DNA of 42,142 nt from Ideonella sp. A 288 (GTDB lineage: Bacteria > Pseudomonadota > Gammaproteobacteria > Burkholderiales > Burkholderiaceae_C), in NCBI RefSeq assembly GCF_002198735.1, contig NZ_MWLO01000068.1, forward strand, positions 1 to 42,142. Direction: 5' to 3'. The translations under genes and the position numbers were made by a program. Positions 14,437-22,042 of this stretch are shown here, piece after piece; position 1 is the first letter of the stretch, and each line of letters starts with the position of its first letter. The notes beneath the pieces were generated by a model. The model made no database searches and was not told the origin of the DNA. It saw nothing but the letters and a program-made list of their open reading frames with translations.

Positions 14437-15201
14437 TCGGTCTTCGACGGTGCAACAGGTGCCACCGCTGACCTGACGCACGCCCGCGCGCGCCAGGCGA
14501 TCGCGCGCGAGCCCGGGCAGGTCGGCCAGCCAGCGCGGCGAGCCATCGGCGCCACGGCGCGGCACGAAGCGCGCCGACGGCTGCGCGCCCGGGTCGGCCC
14601 CGAAGGCCCGCAGCACATCGGCACCCACCTCGAATTGCCGCGGCCCGATGCAGGGGCCCAGCCACGTCAGCACCTCGGCGGGCGCGCACCCGGCCGCGTC
14701 GCACAGCGCGGCCAGCGTGTGCTCCAGCACCCCCGCAGCCAGTCCGCGCCAGCCGGCATGCGCCGCGCCGACCGCGCGGCCGTCCACACTGCACATCAGC
14801 ACCGGCAGGCAATCGGCCACGAGCACGGCGCAGGCGATGCCGGGCTCGGTGGTCACGCTGGCATCGGCCCGCGGCAGGTCGGCGCCCGCCCGGGTGGCCG
14901 CCAGGTGCTGCGGGCCGAGCCGCACGACCTCGGCGCCGTGCACCTGGTCCAGCCACACCGGCGCCGCGCCCAGAGCGGCGGCGAAACGGCGCTGGTTCTC
15001 GAACACCGCCTCGGGCTGGTCGACGGCGTCACCACGCAGGCCGGGCGGCCGCAGGTTCAGGCTGTCGAAGGGTGCGGCACTGACCCCGCCCCGGCGGGTG
15101 GACATGGCCGCGACGATGCCGGCCGGCGCCGGCCAGTCGGGCCGGATCAGCTCGGGCCGGATCAGCCCGGGCACCTTGCCCGCGCCGCCCTCAGGCCGCA
15201 T
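14365..15201 (-). CDS. pgeF: PgeF/YfiH family Cu-Zn purine nucleoside phosphorylase/laccase-like protein
   Basis: A 278-residue protein of the YfiH/DUF152 family, named polyphenol oxidase in older annotation, peptidoglycan editing factor (PgeF) in E. coli, and shown in some bacteria to act on purine nucleosides. The metal-binding triad is visible: His88 in LDQVHGAEV, Cys131 in LVADCLPVLM and His148 in AAHAGWRGL. The N terminus contains a short tandem repeat (LIRPE LIRPD) from a 15-base duplication near 15140-15170. The start overlaps the maiA stop by 11 bp, making it the last gene of a three-gene operon. Its 3' end overlaps the convergent membrane-protein gene. Confidence 0.92.
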   Translation of the reverse strand: MRPEGGAGKVPGLIRPELIRPDWPAPAGIVAAMSTRRGGVSAAPFDSLNLRPPGLRGDAVDQPEAVFENQRRFAAALGAAPVWLDQVHGAEVVRLGPQHLAATRAGADLPRADASVTTEPGIACAVLVADCLPVLMCSVDGRAVGAAHAGWRGLAAGVLEHTLAALCDAAGCAPAEVLTWLGPCIGPRQFEVGADVLRAFGADPGAQPSARFVPRRGADGSPRWLADLPGLARDRLARAGVRQVSGGTCCTVEDRSGFFSFRRDGRTGRMAAAIALRR

Positions 15202-15823
15202 CCGGGCAGGCCGACGGCTGGGTCTTGTCGAAGGCCTCGAGCGCCATGCAGGCGTCGAACACCCGCATCACCTGGGGCACATGGTCGAGCCGGCAATCGA
15301 AACGCTTCGCATTGAAGATCTGCGGCACCAGCGTGCAATCGGCCAGCGTGGGCGTGTCGCCGTGGCAATAGCGCGCAGGCGACGCAGCCAGCTGGCGCTC
15401 GACGACCTCGAGGCCGGTTTCGACCCAGTGGCGGTACCAGCGGTCCTTGTCGGCGTCGGCCACCTCGAGCGGCCCCACCAGGTAGCGCAGCACGCGCAGG
15501 TTGTTGAGCGGGTGGATCTCGCAGGCGATGTCCAGCGCGAGCGCGCGCACGCGGGCACGACCCAGCGGATCCTTGGGCAGCAGCGGCGGCTCGGGGTGGG
15601 TCTCGTCGAGGTACTCGATGATGGCCAGAGACTGCGTGACGACCGCGTCGCCATCCTGCAGCAGCGGCACCAGGCGCGACGGCGAGACGGCGCCGTAGCC
15701 CTCGCCGAGCTGCTCGTTCTTCTGCAGGTGCACCGGCATGTAGTCGTAGGCCAGGCCCTTCAGCGCCAGCGCGATACGCACGCGGTACGAGGCCGACGAG
15801 CGAAAGTAGTTGTAGAGCTTCAT
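15191..15823 (-). CDS. maiA: maleylacetoacetate/maleylpyruvate isomerase (zeta-class GST)
   Basis: A 210-residue zeta-class glutathione transferase. The N-terminal thioredoxin-like domain carries the active-site loop FRSSASYRVRIALALKG and the glutathione-binding VTQSLAIIEYLDE; the C-terminal helical domain includes IHPLNNLRVLRYL and GDTPTLADCTLVPQIFNA. The family isomerises maleylacetoacetate (tyrosine/homogentisate route) or maleylpyruvate (gentisate route) with glutathione as cofactor. The upstream partner is a short FAH-family hydrolase only seven bases away, which suits either route. The SSAS loop is nearer MaiA than the maleylpyruvate isomerase NagL, as far as I recall. Upstream ring-cleavage genes are not in the window. 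Confidence 0.92.
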   Translation of the reverse strand: MKLYNYFRSSASYRVRIALALKGLAYDYMPVHLQKNEQLGEGYGAVSPSRLVPLLQDGDAVVTQSLAIIEYLDETHPEPPLLPKDPLGRARVRALALDIACEIHPLNNLRVLRYLVGPLEVADADKDRWYRHWVETGLEVVERQLAASPARYCHGDTPTLADCTLVPQIFNAKRFDCRLDHVPQVMRVFDACMALEAFDKTQPSACPDAA

Positions 15824-15830
15824 GGCGGCC

Positions 15831-16523
15831 TCACTCGACCTTCACACGCAGGGTGCCCAGGCCCTCGATCGAGCCCTCCATCACGTCGCCGCGCACCACC
15901 GCGCCGACACCGGCCGGCGTGCCGGTGAAGATCAGGTCGCCAGGCTGCAGGGTCCAGGCGGCCGACAGCGTGGCGATGGTCTCGGCCACGTTCCAGATCA
16001 GTTCGGACAGGTCGCCCTTCTGCCGCAGCTGGCCGTTGACCGACAGCGTGATGGCGCCGCGCAGCAGCTCGCCGGTGGATGCGATCGGCCGAAGCGGCGC
16101 GATCGGGGCCGACTCGTCGAAGGCCTTGCCGATGCACCAGGGGCGACCCTGCTTCTTCATGTCGTTCTGCAGGTCGCGGCGGGTCATGTCCAGCCCCACG
16201 GCATAGCCCCAGATGTGCCGCGCGGCATCGGCCACGGCGATGTCGCGGCCGCCCGTGCCGATGGCCACCACCAGCTCGATCTCGTGGTGCAGGTTGGCCG
16301 TCTGCGGCGGGTAGTGCATGGTGCCGACGCTGCCGTCGGCCACGGGCAGCACGGCATCGGCCGGCTTCATGAAGAAGAACGGCGGCTCGCGGCCGGTGAA
16401 CCCCATCTCCTGCGCATGCTCGGCGTAGTTGCGGCCGACGCAGTAGATGCGGCGCACGGGGAACAGGCCACCGCCCTGGACAGGCACGCAGGCGGGCGGG
16501 GCGGCAGGGATCACGAGGCTCAT
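15831..16523 (-). CDS. fumarylacetoacetate hydrolase family protein (fumarylpyruvate hydrolase-like)
   Basis: A 230-residue enzyme of the FAH family, much shorter than true fumarylacetoacetase (about 420 residues) and similar in size to fumarylpyruvate hydrolases and YcgM. Seen: IYCVGRNYAEHAQEMG, PFFFMKPADAVLP, the metal-binding acidic cluster in HHEIELVVAIG, the GYAVGLDMTRRDLQ loop, and FTGTPAGVGAV. The family cleaves a carbon-carbon bond in beta-diketo acids using Mg or Mn. The ATG at 16523 is chosen because GGAG precedes it; an ATG 18 codons upstream (16577) is in frame but falls in the promoter of the divergent Nudix gene. It is first in the operon with maiA and pgeF. Confidence 0.9.
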   Translation of the reverse strand: MSLVIPAAPPACVPVQGGGLFPVRRIYCVGRNYAEHAQEMGFTGREPPFFFMKPADAVLPVADGSVGTMHYPPQTANLHHEIELVVAIGTGGRDIAVADAARHIWGYAVGLDMTRRDLQNDMKKQGRPWCIGKAFDESAPIAPLRPIASTGELLRGAITLSVNGQLRQKGDLSELIWNVAETIATLSAAWTLQPGDLIFTGTPAGVGAVVRGDVMEGSIEGLGTLRVKVE

Positions 16524-16580
16524 CGGGGCGGTCTCCGGCGGAAGGAACGGGGCAGCCGCTGATGATGCCATGCGCACCGC

Positions 16581-16586
16581 TACACT
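16581..16586 (+). promoter_or_regulatory. -10-like TACACT eight bases before the start codon
   Basis: TACACT, eight bases, then the Nudix ATG, with no ribosome-binding site. It is a candidate leaderless promoter inside the divergent gap with the FAH gene. Confidence 0.35.
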
Positions 16587-16594
16587 TTGCGCCC

Positions 16595-17140
16595 ATGCTG
16601 GAGACGCACCGAATCAAGCACTGCCGCCGTTGCGGCACCGCGGTGGAGTACCGCGTCCCCATCGACGACAACCGCGAGCGCGCGGTCTGCCCGGGCTGCG
16701 GCGAGGTGCACTACGAGAACCCGCTCAACGTCGTCGGCACGGTGCCGGTGTGGGGCGAGCAGGTGCTCCTGTGCCGCCGCAACATCGAACCGCGCTACGG
16801 CCTGTGGACGCTGCCCGCGGGCTTCATGGAACTGGGCGAGACGGTCGCCGACGGCGCGCTGCGCGAGACGGTCGAGGAAGCCGGTGCCCGCATCGAGTTG
16901 CAGGGCCTGTTCACGATGCTCAACGTGGTGCGCGTGGGCCAGGTGCACCTGTTCTACCGCGCCCGCATGCTCGACACCTCGCTCGACCCGGGGCCCGAAA
17001 CCATCGAGGCCCGGCTGTTCCTCGAGCACGAGATCCCCTGGGACGAGATCGCCTTCCGCACCGTGCGGGTGACGCTGAAGCACTTCTTCGACTGCCGCCG
17101 GGCGGGCGGCTACCCGCTTCACTGCGGCGACATCGACTGA
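16595..17140 (+). CDS. Nudix hydrolase with N-terminal zinc ribbon
   Basis: A 181-residue protein. A zinc ribbon (Cys10, Cys13, Cys32, Cys35) is followed by a Nudix domain whose box runs from Gly76 with Glu82, Arg90-Glu91, Glu94-Glu95 and Gly97, all catalytic positions present. Such proteins hydrolyse nucleoside diphosphates linked to another group, such as ADP-ribose, NADH or FAD; the exact substrate is not predictable. The ATG at 16595 matches the family opening (HRIKHCRRCG); an ATG 11 codons upstream falls before the -10-like hexamer. Its last 22 bp overlap the convergent GGDEF-EAL gene. Confidence 0.9.
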   Translation: MLETHRIKHCRRCGTAVEYRVPIDDNRERAVCPGCGEVHYENPLNVVGTVPVWGEQVLLCRRNIEPRYGLWTLPAGFMELGETVADGALRETVEEAGARIELQGLFTMLNVVRVGQVHLFYRARMLDTSLDPGPETIEARLFLEHEIPWDEIAFRTVRVTLKHFFDCRRAGGYPLHCGDID

Positions 17141-19212
17141 TGGCGCTTGAGCACGGCGGGGCCGGTGGCCGCGTCGAAGCCCAGCGCCCACACCATCGTC
17201 AGGTCACCGGCCGCCGACACCCCTTCGGCGGAGATGGTCAGCCCGGCATCGTGCGCCAGGCGCACCATGCCCTGCAGGTGGCGGCGCACCGTGCCGGATT
17301 CCGGGCCGGTGATGCCGCGCAGGAAGCGGCCGTCGATGCGCACGCAGTCCACGCCGAGCTGGTTCAGGTGATCGATGCGGGCCAGGTTCTCACCCGCATG
17401 CTCCAGCGCCAGGCGCACGCCCAGCGGGTTCCAGCGGCGCGCCGCCTCCCGCACCAGGGCAGGACGGTCCAGGGCCAGTGATTCGGGCAGGTCGATCCAC
17501 AGGCGTCGCGCGGCGTCAGGCGCGGCCTCCAGGTCTTGCGTCAATCGCACCATGAACTCGCTGGACGCCAGCGATTGGGCCGACATGTTCACGCATCGCG
17601 CCTGGCCGTCGTGGCGGATCGCCTCGAGCGCCATCTCGACGACGCGCCGGTCGATCTCTGGTCCCATGTGGCCTCGCGCCGCAGGCGCCAACCAGCGCCA
17701 GGCCGATTCATAGGGGCCGCCCTCGTCGAACTGCACCCGCATCGGACAGTCGAGGTGCAGCACGCGGTCATCGCGGCCGCACACGGGGTAGGCACCGAGC
17801 ACCGTGCGGCGGTGCGCCAGAGCATCGGCCAGGCGCTGCTGCCAGACCGCATCGCCGAAGGCCGGCTGATCGGCCGAATTGCTGCCACTGGCCACGGCGT
17901 ACAGCGAGTCCGACTCGGCACTCGCCAGCGCCTCGTCGGCCAGCGCCAGGGCCTGCTTGACAGTGACCCGGCCGCGCAGGTTCACTGCACCGATGGCCAG
18001 TCCGCCGACCGGGTCGAGGCTGACCAGGGCCTGCCGCAGCGTCACCAGCAGGGCATCCGCCGTCTTGCGCGCCACGCCGTCGGACGGCATCAGCAGCGCG
18101 AAGTCCGACCCGTTGAGCCGGCCGGCCGCGCTGTGCGGCGTGGCCTCGTGGAGGGCGCGCAGGGCCTGCGCCACGCGCTGCAGCACCTGGTTGGCCGCGC
18201 TGTGCCCGACGCGCCGGTTCACGCCGATCAGGTCGCGCACCCGCACCAGCAGCAGTCCGGCGGCCGGCAGGGCGTCCTCGCCTTCGAGGGCCTGCTCGAG
18301 GCGCGCAATGAAGCTGGCCCGCTTGGCCAAGCCGGTCAGGGTGTCGACATGGGCCGCCAACCGGGCTTCCTCGATCACCCGGGCCTGCTGGCTCAGGGCC
18401 GTCTTCATCAGGGCGATCTGCTTCAGGTGCTTTTCCTTCGGCAGCTTGGGTGGAGGCTCCTGGGCCGGCGGCGCCACCGACGCGATCGTTGCCGGACCGT
18501 CGGCCACCAGTGGCCCCGGCTGCTGTGACGGCGACCGGCTCGCCGTGGCCGACCACTGGCTTTCCATCGCCGACACCGACATCGACGCCGACCGACGGCC
18601 CCCCTGGACCGAGTCGCTAGCGGCGGCCCTGTCGCCCCAGGCCAGCATCTGCTGGCCCAGCAGGCCGAGCCGCCAGCGGCCGACCAGCCCCACGACGAGC
18701 AGCGTCAAGGCCATCCCCAGCAGGAACTTCAGCGACAGCCTGCCGGCCCAATCGGTGGACTCGGCCCCGGCCGCCTCGATGCGCAGGCCGGCGGCCGCGC
18801 CGATGGGCTGGCGCAGCGCCACTTCCACAGCCTGGGGGGCGGGCACCAGCAGCCGCTCGATGGCGGCGCTGGCGTTCGCGGCAGCGGCCGGCGCAACGCG
18901 GCTGAACAGCAGCGCGCCACTGGCATCGACCACGTCGAGCCGCTGCAGGCGGTGTTCGTCGAAGTACTGCAGCAGGGCGGCGTCGCGCCGCTGCGGCTGG
19001 GGTCCGACGCGCTCCAGCACGGCCGCGATGCGGCGGCCGTGGTCCTGGGCCTGGCGCTCGGCGAGTTGGACGGTCGCCTCGCGCACCGTCCATTGCTGCA
19101 ACCCGATGGCGGCCAGCACGCACACGGCCATGCCGACCCAGAAGGTGCGGGCCATGCTGACGTGCAAGGCGCTGGCGGCCTGCCGAACCGAACGGGTGAC
19201 CAGGCTCAACAT
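17119..19212 (-). CDS. LapD-like membrane protein with degenerate GGDEF and EAL domains
   Basis: A 697-residue protein with the LapD layout: membrane helix (about 23-40), a periplasmic LapD/MoxY-type sensor (41-160), a second helix (162-178), a Pro-rich linker, a GGDEF domain (about 285-440) and an EAL domain (about 455-690). GGDEF is replaced by NGSDF (367-371). The EAL motif is replaced by LHLDCP, the DDFG motif reads EHAG (604-607) and VKID reads VRID, although VN and AEGV are kept. It should neither make nor break c-di-GMP, but could bind it and signal across the inner membrane. The start at 19212 has GAAGGGG upstream; an ATG 30 codons earlier has no support. No lapG is nearby. Confidence 0.88.
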   Translation of the reverse strand: MLSLVTRSVRQAASALHVSMARTFWVGMAVCVLAAIGLQQWTVREATVQLAERQAQDHGRRIAAVLERVGPQPQRRDAALLQYFDEHRLQRLDVVDASGALLFSRVAPAAAANASAAIERLLVPAPQAVEVALRQPIGAAAGLRIEAAGAESTDWAGRLSLKFLLGMALTLLVVGLVGRWRLGLLGQQMLAWGDRAAASDSVQGGRRSASMSVSAMESQWSATASRSPSQQPGPLVADGPATIASVAPPAQEPPPKLPKEKHLKQIALMKTALSQQARVIEEARLAAHVDTLTGLAKRASFIARLEQALEGEDALPAAGLLLVRVRDLIGVNRRVGHSAANQVLQRVAQALRALHEATPHSAAGRLNGSDFALLMPSDGVARKTADALLVTLRQALVSLDPVGGLAIGAVNLRGRVTVKQALALADEALASAESDSLYAVASGSNSADQPAFGDAVWQQRLADALAHRRTVLGAYPVCGRDDRVLHLDCPMRVQFDEGGPYESAWRWLAPAARGHMGPEIDRRVVEMALEAIRHDGQARCVNMSAQSLASSEFMVRLTQDLEAAPDAARRLWIDLPESLALDRPALVREAARRWNPLGVRLALEHAGENLARIDHLNQLGVDCVRIDGRFLRGITGPESGTVRRHLQGMVRLAHDAGLTISAEGVSAAGDLTMVWALGFDAATGPAVLKRHQSMSPQ

Positions 19213-19581
19213 CCCCGCAGCCCCTTCGGGTCGACCAAGATGGCCTGGCCCCGGCCAACGCCGACGCCCCGGCGACCACCCGCCGCCCGCCAGCCGTGCC
19301 ACGCCTGCACTTCGAACCCCATCACGCTACAGCCTTGTCACCGATCGGCGCTCCGTCTCCGCGGATTGCGGCCCGATTCACGCCCGACTCGGATGTTCAC
19401 ACACCGACACCCCCCAGGCGTGAGGACAAATACCGGACTGCACCGCGGCCGCATGATGGCCCCGCGAGTGGGGCCCCGCGGCGCACGGCGCGGTCGGCAG
19501 ACGGGCTTGCGCGGCACAGCCGCGACCGCTGCAGCGATCGCAGCCCGGCCACCCGGGTGGCACGGGCCTGCGACCGGTGTG
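19213..19581. other. 369-bp intergenic region, no gene seen
   Basis: Between the end of lpdA and the GGDEF-EAL gene, both on the minus strand. It holds a GGCCCC/GGGGCC short hairpin near 19456-19473 and a GCCACCCGGGTGGC palindrome near 19549, neither followed by T residues. The second may end the pyruvate dehydrogenase operon. No open frame has a family resemblance. Confidence 0.5.
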
Positions 19582-21360
19582 TCAGCGCTTCTGCGGCGGC
19601 AGGTCGGTGCAGGTGCCGTGGGCCACTTCGGCGGCCATGCCGATGCTCTCGCCCAGCGTCGGGTGCGGGTGGATGGTCTTGCCGATGTCCACCTCGTCGG
19701 CGCCCATCTCGATGGCCAGGGCCACCTCGCCGATCATGTCGCCGGCGTGGGTGCCGACGATGCCGCCTCCGACGATGCGGTGCGTCTCGGCATCGAACAG
19801 CAGCTTGGTGAAGCCTTCGTCGCGGCCGTTGGCGATGGCCCGGCCCGACGCGGTCCAGGGGAAGTGGCCCTTCTTGACCTTGATGCCGCGCACCTTGGCA
19901 TCGTCCTCGGTGAGGCCGACCCAGGCCACCTCGGGGTCGGTGTAGGCCACCCCGGGGATGACGCGGGCGTCGAACTGCGCCTTGGTGTCGCCGGCCGCCA
20001 CCTCGGCGGCCACGTGGGCCTCGTGCACCGCCTTGTGCGCCAGCATCGGCTGGCCGACGACGTCGCCAATGGCGAAGATGTGCGGCACGTTGGTGCGCAT
20101 CTGCACGTCCACCGGGATGAAGCCGCGGTCGGTGACGGCCACGCCGGCCTTGTCGGCGGCGATCTTCTTGCCGTTGGGCGTGCGGCCGACGGCCTGCAGC
20201 ACCAGGTCGTAGACGCCGTCGCTCTTGGTGCCGTCGAGCCCTTCGAACATCACGCGGATGCCGTCGGCCGTGGCCTCGGCGCCCACCGTCTTCGTCTTCA
20301 GCATGATCTTGTCGAAGCGGTGGGCATTCATCTTCTGCCACACCTTGACCAGGTCGCGGTCGGGGCCCTGCATCAGGCCGTCGAGCATCTCGACCACGTC
20401 GATGCGGGCGCCCAGCGTGGAGTACACCGTGCCCATCTCCAGACCGATGATGCCGCCGCCGATGACCAGCATCTTCTTCGGCGTCTGGCGCAGCTGCAGC
20501 GCCCCGGTGCTGTCGACGATGCGCGGGTCGTCCGGCAGGAAGGGCAAGCGCACCGCCTGCGAACCGGCGGCGATGATGCACTGCTTGAAGCGGATCGTCT
20601 GGGTCTTGCCGGTCTTGTCCTGCCCGTCACCGGTGGTCTCTTCCACCGTCACGTGGTGCGGGTCGGCGAAGACGCCGTAGCCGCGCACCACCGTCACCTT
20701 GCGCATCTTGGCCATCGCCGCCAGGCCGCCGGTGAGCTTGGTGACCACCTTGTTCTTGTGCGCCAGCAGCTTGGGCAGCTCGACCTTGGGCGGCGCGAAC
20801 TCGACGCCCAGGTCGGCGAAGTGCTTGACCTCGTCCATCACCGCCGCCACGTGCAGTAGCGCCTTCGACGGGATGCAGCCGACGTTCAGGCAGACGCCGC
20901 CCAGCGACGCGTAACGCTCGACGATGACGGTCTTCAGCCCCAGGTCGGCGGCGCGGAACGCGGCCGAGTAGCCGCCGGGGCCGGCGCCCAGCACGAGCAT
21001 GTCGCATTCGATGTCGGCGCCACCGGCGAAGCTGGCGGCCACGGGGGCGGTGGCCACGGGCGCGGCCGCCGAAGACGGCGCGGCGGCGGCCGGGGCGGCC
21101 TGGGCCGGCGCGGCGGCGGCACCGGTGGCCTCGAGCAGCAGCACCACGCTGCCCTCGTTGACCTTGTCGCCGATGGCGACCTTCAGTTCCTTCACGACGC
21201 CGGCGGTGCTCGACGGGATCTCCATCGAGGCCTTGTCCGATTCCACGGTGACCAGGCTCTGGTCCACCGCGATGGTGTCGCCGGGCTTGACCAGGATCTC
21301 GATCACCGCAACGTCCTTGAAGTCGCCGATGTCGGGCACCTTCACTTCGATGAGGGCCAT
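19582..21360 (-). CDS. lpdA: dihydrolipoamide dehydrogenase (E3) with N-terminal lipoyl domain
   Basis: A 592-residue flavoprotein, the E3 subunit of pyruvate dehydrogenase, which reoxidises dihydrolipoamide with NAD+. It has an N-terminal lipoyl domain (1-80, lipoyl Lys43 in ESDKAS), an Ala/Pro linker (81-116) and a complete E3: FAD-binding GAGPGG (125-130), redox cysteines Cys157 and Cys162 in [12 protein letters not shown], and the C-terminal HPHPTLGES His-Glu pair. The lipoyl extension is typical of betaproteobacterial PDH E3 and absent from E. coli Lpd. AAGGTAG precedes the start. It is the last gene of the aceE-aceF-bph-lpdA operon, 42 bp after bph. Confidence 0.97.
   Translation of the reverse strand: MALIEVKVPDIGDFKDVAVIEILVKPGDTIAVDQSLVTVESDKASMEIPSSTAGVVKELKVAIGDKVNEGSVVLLLEATGAAAAPAQAAPAAAAPSSAAAPVATAPVAASFAGGADIECDMLVLGAGPGGYSAAFRAADLGLKTVIVERYASLGGVCLNVGCIPSKALLHVAAVMDEVKHFADLGVEFAPPKVELPKLLAHKNKVVTKLTGGLAAMAKMRKVTVVRGYGVFADPHHVTVEETTGDGQDKTGKTQTIRFKQCIIAAGSQAVRLPFLPDDPRIVDSTGALQLRQTPKKMLVIGGGIIGLEMGTVYSTLGARIDVVEMLDGLMQGPDRDLVKVWQKMNAHRFDKIMLKTKTVGAEATADGIRVMFEGLDGTKSDGVYDLVLQAVGRTPNGKKIAADKAGVAVTDRGFIPVDVQMRTNVPHIFAIGDVVGQPMLAHKAVHEAHVAAEVAAGDTKAQFDARVIPGVAYTDPEVAWVGLTEDDAKVRGIKVKKGHFPWTASGRAIANGRDEGFTKLLFDAETHRIVGGGIVGTHAGDMIGEVALAIEMGADEVDIGKTIHPHPTLGESIGMAAEVAHGTCTDLPPQKR
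21121..21360 (-). repeat. lipoyl-domain coding repeat, copy in lpdA
   Basis: This segment encodes a lipoyl domain almost identical to the first one of AceF (shared [16 protein letters not shown] and [14 protein letters not shown]). With the AceF copies at 23480-23719 and about 23132-23365, it gives three direct copies within 2.6 kb. Confidence 0.8.
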
Positions 21361-21402
21361 GGTGTGTCTACCTTTCGTCTTGTCTCGTTGTGCCGCGTCG
21401 AC

Positions 21403-21975
21403 TCAGTCGCGCAGCTTCAGTGTGTGGGCCTTGATCGGCCCGGCTGAGTTCTTGTCGAATTCGCATCCCGCGCGCACGCCGCACTCGACCACCTCGCGCG
21501 CCGTCTTCGACTTGTCGAAGGTGGCGAACATCGCACCCAGCGCGAAGGCGCGGCCCGAGCCGATGGCCCAGAAGCGGTCGAACTCGAAGACCTCGCGGTA
21601 CGAGTACACGCCGAAGATGCCGCTCGCGTTGGCGATCAGCACCGTGAACTGGCTGCTCTCGTACGGGTCGGCGTCTTCTTCCTTGGTGTTGAGGAAGAAG
21701 TGCTCCTTCAGCCTGGGGTGCAGCTTCAGGAAGGTGTCGAACACCTCGTCGCGCGAATGCAGCTTCAGCTCGTCGGCGGGCAGGCTGCCCAGCGCCTTGC
21801 GCAGCACAGGGAAATGCGCCGTGGTGCCAGCCATGCCGACCCACGAATCGCCGATGCGGAAGACCTTGTCGTTGGCCTCGTAGCCATGCGCCAGGCGGGT
21901 GTCGCCGAAGGTCACCAGCGCGTCGGCGGCAATGGCCACCTGCCCGCCCTTGCGGGCGACGGCGATGGTGGTCAT
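21403..21975 (-). CDS. HslV/proteasome beta-like Ntn hydrolase (betaproteobacterial proteasome homologue, BPH)
   Basis: A 190-residue protein that after removal of Met begins with Thr-Thr, as do HslV and proteasome beta subunits. Catalytic positions by comparison: Thr1, Asp17 in IAADALVTFGD, a lysine in EANDKVFRIGD (Lys36, equivalent to Lys33), and the serine of AIGSGRAFALGAMF, matching AIGSGG of HslV. The size fits the family described as BPH, which forms double heptamer rings; many databases mislabel it as an MFS transporter, although no membrane helix is present. Start fixed by GGGAGG seven bases upstream. It sits inside the pyruvate dehydrogenase operon between aceF and lpdA. No HslU-like ATPase is nearby. 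Protease activity and substrate are inference. Confidence 0.85.
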   Translation of the reverse strand: MTTIAVARKGGQVAIAADALVTFGDTRLAHGYEANDKVFRIGDSWVGMAGTTAHFPVLRKALGSLPADELKLHSRDEVFDTFLKLHPRLKEHFFLNTKEEDADPYESSQFTVLIANASGIFGVYSYREVFEFDRFWAIGSGRAFALGAMFATFDKSKTAREVVECGVRAGCEFDKNSAGPIKAHTLKLRD

Positions 21976-21985
21976 CGCGCGGCCT

Positions 21986-22016
21986 CCCGCCCGCCGGCCC
22001 GCAAGCCGCGGGCGGG
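21986..22016 (-). promoter_or_regulatory. hairpin overlapping the bph ribosome-binding site
   Basis: A 9-bp perfect stem (plus-strand arms CCCGCCCGC and GCGGGCGGG, 13-base loop) lies in the aceF-bph spacer. Its downstream arm covers half of the GGGAGG ribosome-binding site, so folding could lower translation of bph. Confidence 0.45.
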
Positions 22017-22042
22017 TGCCTGGCCCGCTGCGGTGGCCCGGC

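Noticed and set aside
12567-14471. 634-codon frame antisense to phaC
   Set aside because: Shadow of a strongly conserved gene; the translation is His/Arg/Gly-rich without domains.
15135-15175. Two tandem copies of a GGCCGGATCAG-type unit, considered as a repeat array
   Set aside because: Only two copies, inside the pgeF coding sequence (LIRPE LIRPD); a small duplication and not a CRISPR.
18952-20859. 635-codon frame antisense to lpdA and the GGDEF-EAL gene
   Set aside because: Shadow frame; it crosses two genes and a gene-free gap without any domain.
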